DNA of 64,000 nucleotides from a virus, in the IMG/VR virus record IMGVR_UViG_3300013132_000031, positions 44,086-108,085 of that record; one strand, written 5' to 3'. The notes under the pieces are model-generated. The model had not been told where the DNA came from and searched no databases. It was given only the letters and a program-made list of their open reading frames with translations. This document shows positions 57,475 to 64,000 of this stretch, piece after piece. Numbering within the stretch: the first letter of the stretch is position 1; the number at the start of each line of letters is the position of its first letter. The translations under genes were made by a program, and so were the position numbers.

Positions 57475-60400
57475 ATGGCAACCACCACAAGACAGACCGC
57501 AGTATTTGGCGTAGAAGACTGGAAACAGATCTATCAAACCTATCGCGAAGCGGATTTTCAAAGCTACGACTTTGAAACACTACGCAAGAGCTTTATTGAT
57601 TATCTACGATTGTACTACCCTGAAACATTCAATGACTACATTGAATCCAGTGAATTCATTGCCTTGCTGGATGTCATGGCGTTTATGGGCCAAGCTCTTG
57701 CATTTCGCACAGACTTAAACACTCGTGAAAACTACATAGACACTGCTGAACGCAGAGATTCAGTGGTACGCCTGGCGGACCTTGTGAGCTATTCAGCCAA
57801 ACGCAACACTGCTGCCGAAGGATATCTCAAAGTTTTCAACGTCAGCACCACAGAAAATGTTGTGGACTACAATGGAATCAATCTGAGCAATGTCACAGTG
57901 AACTGGGCCGACCCTACCAACCCTGATTGGCAAGAACAGTTCACAGCCATCATCAATGCCAGCCTGGTAGACAGTCAAAAAGTTGGTCGTCCAGGCAATC
58001 GACAAAGCATATTGGGTGTGCTCACCGATGAATATGCTATCAATCTAGTGCCTGGATTCTTGCCAGTGATCCCATATTCATCCACGGTGGACGGTATCAA
58101 CATGCAATTTGAAGCAGTGACTTCCACGTCAGTGGGTCAAGATTATGTGTACGAACCTGCTCCTGTGCCCAGCACAGCATTCAACGTATTGTTTAGAAAC
58201 GATCAACTGGGATTCCAATCAGCCAACAACGGCTATTTCTTCTTGTTCAAACAAGGTGTGTTGCAGAATCAAGACTTCAACTTGGCTGAACGCATTGCCA
58301 ATCGTACTGTGGACATCAACATTGAAGGCGTGAACAATGAAGATCGTTGGTTGTTTCAATTGGACAATCTTGGCAACATTGCTCAAGAATGGCAATACGT
58401 TGAAAATATCTATCAAGCAGCAGCCGAAAGATCCACACAACTGTTGCCCACTTATGCTGTGACTTCTAGAGCCAATGACCAAATAACTTTGATTTTTGGT
58501 GATGGTGTGTTCTCACAGATTCCTGTAGGCATTTTCCGTGCGTATGTGCGAGCCTCAAACGGGTTGCAGTACATTATCAATCCTGAAGAAATGCAAAACG
58601 TTGTGCTGCCCATCAGCTACACTGACCGCAACGGCAACTTGCAGACCATCACATTCACCTGTGGCATCACACGTCCTGTATCAAACAGCCAAGCACGTGA
58701 ACCCATTGGGGAAATCAAACAACGTGCGCCCGGCAGATACTACACACAAAATCGCATGGTCAACGGCGAAGATTACAATATATTTCCTTACACACAATAC
58801 AACAGTATCATCAAAAGCAAAGCATTGAATCGTGCGTCAATTGGTACCAGTCGATACCTTGACTTGATTGACAACACTGGCAAGTACTCATCAACCAACA
58901 CATTCAGCAGTGATGGAGGTATGTGGCGTAGTTTGGTATTGCCTACTATATTGTTCAGCTTTACCAATAGAAATGATGTAGCTGATTTGATTACCAATCA
59001 AGTGCAACCAAATGTGGCGTCGGCCATTGTGCGACAATTCTACTATTCTTATTTCCCACGAGAGTCCACCAACACAGGCAGCACCGCAGGTACCACCTGG
59101 AATCAAAGCACCACGTTGGCCAACGAAACCACTGGTTACTTTGTAAACGCAGCCGGGCAACCTATACCCATTGGTAGTGCAGTGTCAACAATATTTAAAT
59201 ATGTGGTGGTAGGAAGTTTGATAAAATTTGTTCCGCCCACTGGATTCTATTTTGATCGCAACAACCGACTGGTGCAAGGAGTTCCCACTCGAGCCGACGA
59301 AACTCTGCAGATATGGGCAACTCCTCAACAGATTGTGGGTGATGGATACAACAGCGGCGCAGGTAATTTGCCGTCAGGTGCCGGACCGGTCACTATCAAC
59401 AATTTTGTGCCCACTGGTGCCATTATAGACACAGTGATACCAGCATTTATAACTGATATACCCACAGTGTTACAAGTACAAATGGCCGATCAGATTTTGC
59501 TACTACGCAATTTTGGACTGGGCTATGACAGTGAAGGCACCATAACAGGCACTGCAGCCACATGGTATTTGATACTTGGAGCCAACTTGGATCAAGATGC
59601 TCCTTGGAGCCAACAGTATGCTGGCAACACATCAGGTGCAGGCCTGGATGCCTCGTGGTTGGTACAATTTGTAGTGGTCAATCAAAACTACACCATTACC
59701 TTGCGCGGCCTAGCCTACAACTTTGGTTCAGTGCTACAAACTCGCTTTTTCTTTTATGAAAATCAACTGGTGTACGACAGCCGCACTGGCAGTGTGATCA
59801 AAGACTTTATCAATGTGTTGTCTGTTAATACACAACCTAACAGCACTGATCCATTGCCAGGCGACATTTACACCACCATAATTGGTCAACCTGTGGAAAG
59901 TGATGGCTACGTAGATGACTTCCAGGTGTTGATCAGTTACAGAGACAGTGACAATGACGGCGTGCCTGACAATCCTGATTTCTTTGAAGAAATTGTGGGC
60001 ACTGCTACCAACCCAGGCAACTTGATCTTCTTGCAGCGCACATTGGACTTTGACAATTTACAACGATACTTGTTAACTGAACCAGGCTTGGTAAATTATG
60101 ATTACGGCACACTTGAAGAAATTGAGTTGGTAAAAACCGCTTGGAGCCCAGGGCAAGTTTTTTATGCCTATCAACAAGGCACATTTTACTTGCTGGCCAT
60201 CAGTTTGACCGGAGTTAGAAGTTTAATAGAACAAACTGCCGGTGATTACATAGCAAGAACTGGGCGTCAGGAATTGTATTTTCAATATCGGCATAACTCG
60301 CCACTGACCAATCGCATTGATCCTGGATCAACCAACATTATTGACTTGTATGTGGTGACACAGAGTTATTACACTGCCTATCAAAACTGGCTGCGTGATA

Positions 60401-60906
60401 CCACAGGCACGGTGGAAGAACCGGCTACACCTACCATCAATGAACTCAGCACTGAATATCAAAATCTACAAGACTATAAAATGATTTCTGACAACATGGT
60501 AATTAATTCTGTATCGTTCAAACCGTTGTTTGGTGCCAAAGCAGCTCAGCAGCTTCGTGCCACCATCAAAGTAATTCGTGCTCAAAATAGCACAGCCAGC
60601 ACCACAGAAATCAAGAGTTCTGTACTGGCTGAGATGAACACTTATTTCAGTATCGACAAATGGAATTTTGGAGACACGTTTTATTTCTCAGAACTAGCTG
60701 CTTATTTGCACAGACAGTTGGGCTCAATTATAAGTTCGGTTGTGTTAGTGCCCTTGGATCAACAAAAGAGTTTTGGTGACCTGTACGAGATACGCAGTCA
60801 GCCCAATGAAATTTTTGCAAATGCAGCTACCATAGACAACATTGATGTGATTGAAGCTTTGACCAGTTCTAACCTACGTACTGCACCAGGCAGCGGGGTA
60901 ATATAA
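57475..60906 (+). CDS. 6: Baseplate wedge protein gp6
   Basis: An 1143-residue protein of the T4 gp6 family (GpJ-like), the wedge subunit that forms the inner baseplate ring with gp25 and gp53. The N-terminal 120 residues are diagnostic: TLRKSFIDYLRLYYPETFND, YIESSEFIALLDVMAFMGQ, RTDLNTRENYIDTAERRDSV and VRLADLVSYSAKRNTAAEG. T4 gp6 is 660 residues; the extra length lies in the middle (about 500-900), with repeated Thr/Gly/Pro-rich and YDSRTG-type segments. The C-terminal FYFSELAAYLHRQLGSIISS is also conserved. It ends in TAATG overlapping the next gene. Confidence 0.88.
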   Translation: MATTTRQTAVFGVEDWKQIYQTYREADFQSYDFETLRKSFIDYLRLYYPETFNDYIESSEFIALLDVMAFMGQALAFRTDLNTRENYIDTAERRDSVVRLADLVSYSAKRNTAAEGYLKVFNVSTTENVVDYNGINLSNVTVNWADPTNPDWQEQFTAIINASLVDSQKVGRPGNRQSILGVLTDEYAINLVPGFLPVIPYSSTVDGINMQFEAVTSTSVGQDYVYEPAPVPSTAFNVLFRNDQLGFQSANNGYFFLFKQGVLQNQDFNLAERIANRTVDINIEGVNNEDRWLFQLDNLGNIAQEWQYVENIYQAAAERSTQLLPTYAVTSRANDQITLIFGDGVFSQIPVGIFRAYVRASNGLQYIINPEEMQNVVLPISYTDRNGNLQTITFTCGITRPVSNSQAREPIGEIKQRAPGRYYTQNRMVNGEDYNIFPYTQYNSIIKSKALNRASIGTSRYLDLIDNTGKYSSTNTFSSDGGMWRSLVLPTILFSFTNRNDVADLITNQVQPNVASAIVRQFYYSYFPRESTNTGSTAGTTWNQSTTLANETTGYFVNAAGQPIPIGSAVSTIFKYVVVGSLIKFVPPTGFYFDRNNRLVQGVPTRADETLQIWATPQQIVGDGYNSGAGNLPSGAGPVTINNFVPTGAIIDTVIPAFITDIPTVLQVQMADQILLLRNFGLGYDSEGTITGTAATWYLILGANLDQDAPWSQQYAGNTSGAGLDASWLVQFVVVNQNYTITLRGLAYNFGSVLQTRFFFYENQLVYDSRTGSVIKDFINVLSVNTQPNSTDPLPGDIYTTIIGQPVESDGYVDDFQVLISYRDSDNDGVPDNPDFFEEIVGTATNPGNLIFLQRTLDFDNLQRYLLTEPGLVNYDYGTLEEIELVKTAWSPGQVFYAYQQGTFYLLAISLTGVRSLIEQTAGDYIARTGRQELYFQYRHNSPLTNRIDPGSTNIIDLYVVTQSYYTAYQNWLRDTTGTVEEPATPTINELSTEYQNLQDYKMISDNMVINSVSFKPLFGAKAAQQLRATIKVIRAQNSTASTTEIKSSVLAEMNTYFSIDKWNFGDTFYFSELAAYLHRQLGSIISSVVLVPLDQQKSFGDLYEIRSQPNEIFANAATIDNIDVIEALTSSNLRTAPGSGVI

Positions 60907-63900
60907 TGGCACGACAACGTTCAGTTGATTTTCTCCCAACAATTTTCCAAACACCAGTCAACAAGCAATTTTTGGCTGCCACGCTTGACACCATGGTGCA
61001 AGAACCCAAGTTCAAGAAAACTCAAGGGTTTATTGGTCGCACAGTGGGACCTGGTGTCAACCCCAAAGACAGTTATGTGGTAGAGCCTGACAAAGTTCGT
61101 CAAGAATATCAGCTGGAACCAGGGGTGGTGATTCTTGAACCTGGCACCAAAAAAGTCAAAGATGCCATAACTTATCCTGGCATAAACAACGCCATTGAAT
61201 TTGAAGGTGGGGATTCCAGCAGGCCTGATCTATTGTACCGAAGTGACTACTACACTTGGGATCCGTTTATCAATTATGATGCGTTCATAAATTTCAGTCA
61301 ATACTATTGGTTACCCAGCGGCCCTGACGTGGTATCAGTGGCAGCACTGGGAGTGCCCAGTGAGTACAATTTCACAGTCACACGTGAAGACGGAGTATAT
61401 TCGTTTTCGGGGCAACCAGGAACCAATCCCACGTTGGATCTTGTGCGTGGGGGCAGTTACACTTTTCAAGTTGCACAAAATACCAAGGAAACTGAAAACT
61501 TTCGTGTGACCAACATAGGTACCACCAGTTATCAAATTGATTTTCAATCCAATCCCACTTTGGTGTTGGCGCGGGGCAACACCTACGTGTTCAACCTCAA
61601 CCTCAATGGGGACTACCCATTCTGGATCAAAACACAACAGAGTTTAGGCACCGGCGATGCCTACAACTCAGGAGTCAGCAGAAACGGCAGTGCATTTGGA
61701 CTGGTAACATTTGTTGTGCCTCAAGATGCTCCAGACACTCTGTATTACGTCAGCCAAAATCAAACCAATCTGCGTGGCGTGATCAATATAATTGACGGCA
61801 CAGCCGGCACTGGTCCAGGATTTTGGATTCAGACCAATCCTGGTGTCAACGGCAAAGTGGCTGCAACCCCCAACCTCAGCAACAGAGATGTGCTAGGTGT
61901 CAGCAACAACGGTGAAGATCTTGGCACAGTTACATTTGAAGTGCCGTTGAAAAACGCACAGCAATTTTATTACACACTGCCCGATGTAGGCCCAATTGAT
62001 CTCATGACTGAACTACAGTTTGATCAGATCAACAATCAGCCGTTGCGACAATTCATCATTGACAACAATGGCATTGACGGCATTACCTATCTTACCAGCA
62101 GAACATTGGTGTTCATCAACCCAATCTTGGACGCCGAAGGTGGCGGCTGGTTGGAAACCACATTGTTTGATCCATTGATCAGGTCAGACTCATTGAATGG
62201 GCAACCAGGCAGTTTTGATACTATTGAATTTGATCAAGCCACTCCAATTCCTTTCAACAACAGATATCAACGCTGGCAGATCAACATTGTAAACAGACAA
62301 GGCGTGGATTATATCAGTCTGGCCAACATTGGCAATATCAATGTGAATGAAAAATTCACAGTGGCCTACGGCAGCAAATTCAGCAACACTTCATGGTACA
62401 AAGGCGGCAGCGGATATTTTGAACAAATTCCTCTGCTGACAGCTACTCTGGATACTTTGTACTATCAAGACGGCACTGATCCAGAAATGTTTGGACGTAT
62501 CAGATTGCTGGATCAAACTCAGATAGATACTATTTTCATCGATCAAATTTTAGGTCAACCCAATTACACAGCACCCAACGGTGTTGAACTTACCAATGGT
62601 CTCAAAGTCAAATTCACCGGACAAGTTGAACCTGCAAGTTATGGGTCTGGCAATACTTCGATCATATACACCGCTACCATATCTGGCGGCAATCTCATTA
62701 CTTGTAACAGCACAGCTGGGTTGTATGTGGACGAACCCATTGTGTTCACTGGTACCACTCTTGGCGGCATTGTGGCAGGACAAACTTATTATATTGAAAC
62801 TCTCACTGCCAACGGTTTGCAATTTGCCATTGCATTGCAGCCAGGCGGAGCTCGAGTACAGTTGACCACAGCTAGCAGTGCAGGTTTTTCTGCTGTGGCC
62901 ATTAGCGACAAACAATACTATGTCAGCGGTGTGGGCACAGCCATCGAACTGTTGCCTGTTACAGATTTTGTATGTCCAGAAACCTACATTGTTGATGCCA
63001 ATGACAGCACCATTGCCACAGAACCCGGCGAGATAGACTACATCACCATCAACCGGGCCAGCAAAGATCTCAATGCCTGGACACGCAGCAATAGATGGTT
63101 TCACTTGGAAGTGATTCAAGCCACTGCACAATACAACAACACCGTGGCCGAATTAGACAATCAATATCGAGCCAAACGTCCCATTGTTGAATTCCGTTCT
63201 GGTATTCGACTGTTTAACATGGGCACTGACAGTAAAGCACCAGTTGACATAGTTGATTTTGCAGAAACCGATGCACTCAGCAATATTGAAGGAGCAACTA
63301 GTTATACATATGACGGTTATACATTGGTTGATGGTTCACGAGTTATTTTTGCTGCTGACGAGGATCCCGAAGTAAGAAACAAAATTTTTCAAGTACAGTT
63401 AATCAGTCCAGACACATCTCCGCCCATGGGCGCACCCTATTCTGGCCCACAGCCCATAATTCACTTGGTGCCAGCCAGTGATGCAGAAGTTTTGATTGAT
63501 CAAACTGTGGTAACTCTTGATGGTGCAATCTCAAAAGGACTGACCTATTGGTACAACGGCAGTGCGTGGACACTGGCACAACAAAAAACATCAGTGCAAC
63601 AACCGCCACTGTTTGACGTGTACAATCTTGACGGTGTGAGTTTTTCCAACACCAACACATATCCATCTACCACTTTTGTGGGGTCAAAATTATTCAGCTA
63701 TGCTGTTGGAGACAGTGGTATACTAGATCCAATTTTGCAGTTTCCTTTGCGATATCTCAACATCAACAACATTGGTGACATTGTGTTTGACAACAATCTT
63801 TTCACTGACACATTTGTTTACGTAATCGACAATGTCAGTGAGGTCTTGGCCATCAGCACAGGCACACCAAGAGAATACACATCACGTGCTAGTTTTCAGC

Positions 63901-64000
63901 GTCTGTTGGGTTGGAAATCAGCTGTGGCCGCCAGTCAAGTCTATCAACAGTTTAAATTCTTCTTCCCATCAAAGACATTGCAATTGGATGTATCGGTGGC
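60906..64000 (+). CDS. Very large baseplate/virion protein, gp7 position (3' truncated)
   Basis: The frame opens with ATG 60906, overlapping the gp6 stop by one base, and stays open to the window edge (at least 1031 residues). The start SVDFLPTIFQTPVNKQFLAA, then LDTMVQEPKFKKTQGFIGR and EYQLEPGVVI, is the conserved opening of a giant structural protein found after gp6 in marine T4-like phages. Residues about 120-200 contain YYTWDPFINYDAFINFSQYYWLP. Gene order equals T4 6-7, so it may replace or extend the wedge protein gp7, which is 1032 residues in T4; sequence similarity to T4 gp7 is not evident to me. The C-terminus is missing. Confidence 0.65.
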   Translation, partial: MARQRSVDFLPTIFQTPVNKQFLAATLDTMVQEPKFKKTQGFIGRTVGPGVNPKDSYVVEPDKVRQEYQLEPGVVILEPGTKKVKDAITYPGINNAIEFEGGDSSRPDLLYRSDYYTWDPFINYDAFINFSQYYWLPSGPDVVSVAALGVPSEYNFTVTREDGVYSFSGQPGTNPTLDLVRGGSYTFQVAQNTKETENFRVTNIGTTSYQIDFQSNPTLVLARGNTYVFNLNLNGDYPFWIKTQQSLGTGDAYNSGVSRNGSAFGLVTFVVPQDAPDTLYYVSQNQTNLRGVINIIDGTAGTGPGFWIQTNPGVNGKVAATPNLSNRDVLGVSNNGEDLGTVTFEVPLKNAQQFYYTLPDVGPIDLMTELQFDQINNQPLRQFIIDNNGIDGITYLTSRTLVFINPILDAEGGGWLETTLFDPLIRSDSLNGQPGSFDTIEFDQATPIPFNNRYQRWQINIVNRQGVDYISLANIGNINVNEKFTVAYGSKFSNTSWYKGGSGYFEQIPLLTATLDTLYYQDGTDPEMFGRIRLLDQTQIDTIFIDQILGQPNYTAPNGVELTNGLKVKFTGQVEPASYGSGNTSIIYTATISGGNLITCNSTAGLYVDEPIVFTGTTLGGIVAGQTYYIETLTANGLQFAIALQPGGARVQLTTASSAGFSAVAISDKQYYVSGVGTAIELLPVTDFVCPETYIVDANDSTIATEPGEIDYITINRASKDLNAWTRSNRWFHLEVIQATAQYNNTVAELDNQYRAKRPIVEFRSGIRLFNMGTDSKAPVDIVDFAETDALSNIEGATSYTYDGYTLVDGSRVIFAADEDPEVRNKIFQVQLISPDTSPPMGAPYSGPQPIIHLVPASDAEVLIDQTVVTLDGAISKGLTYWYNGSAWTLAQQKTSVQQPPLFDVYNLDGVSFSNTNTYPSTTFVGSKLFSYAVGDSGILDPILQFPLRYLNINNIGDIVFDNNLFTDTFVYVIDNVSEVLAISTGTPREYTSRASFQRLLGWKSAVAASQVYQQFKFFFPSKTLQLDVSV

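Overview
The window is a 64 kb piece of a T4-like myovirus (T4 superfamily, Caudoviricetes), most like the 'far' or cyanophage/pelagiphage-type members. The evidence is a nearly complete set of T4 morphogenesis genes in recognisable T4 order: portal gp20, core gp67/gp68, protease gp21, scaffold gp22, capsid gp23, neck gp13/gp14, sheath terminator gp15, and baseplate gp48, gp53, gp5, gp25, gp6, gp26 and gp51. The T4 replication/late-transcription genes 46, 47 and 55 are also present, together with a dexA-like exonuclease and a gene 1-like kinase. Nothing photosynthetic is present and base composition is moderate, so I cannot name the host; an aquatic bacterium is an inference. Both window edges cut genes.

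Layout. 1-5.7 kb: nucleotide metabolism (HNH-like fragment, dNMP kinase, DexA-like), neck gp13, then a radical SAM and glycosyltransferase-like pair and two unknown genes with strong sigma70-type promoters. 5.7-8.9 kb (+): gp14, gp15, Nudix. 8.9-24.2 kb (-): a large virion protein and a tail-fibre cassette whose three fibre genes share the same short glycine/asparagine-rich repeats, plus an MptE/DUF115-like enzyme. 24.3-27.0 kb: a TPR glycosyltransferase, a second GT10-like protein and a Pro/Gln-rich protein. 27.1-37.1 kb (-): a virion protein, a homing endonuclease, gp23-22-21-68-67-20 and a tape-measure protein with a muramidase-like domain. 37.2-41.7 kb (+): gp26/gp51-like baseplate genes followed by an accessory cassette (unknown, GNAT-like, amidinotransferase, small DUF protein, sulfotransferase-like). 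41.7-42.1 kb: a gene-free stretch that looks like a structured RNA on the minus strand. 42.1-49.0 kb (-): one translationally coupled operon, gp55 > sulfotransferase-like > gp47 > radical SAM > gp46, followed by a GIY-YIG gene. 49.2-64 kb (+): the baseplate/hub operon.

Expression logic. Strong TTGAC(C/A)-N16/17-TGC-TATAAT-type promoters precede the early-looking minus operons, including the one encoding the late sigma factor gp55. T4-type late octamers (NATAAATA) precede virion genes. Several octamers lie only 4-7 bases from the ATG with no Shine-Dalgarno sequence, suggesting leaderless late mRNAs.

The most unusual items are the minus-strand RNA-like region at about 41.8-42.1 kb, which resembles HEARO/omega RNA as I remember it but has no IscB gene here; the leaderless late-gene architecture; the enzyme genes wedged inside the gp55-47-46 operon; and two genes that seem to start at ATT.
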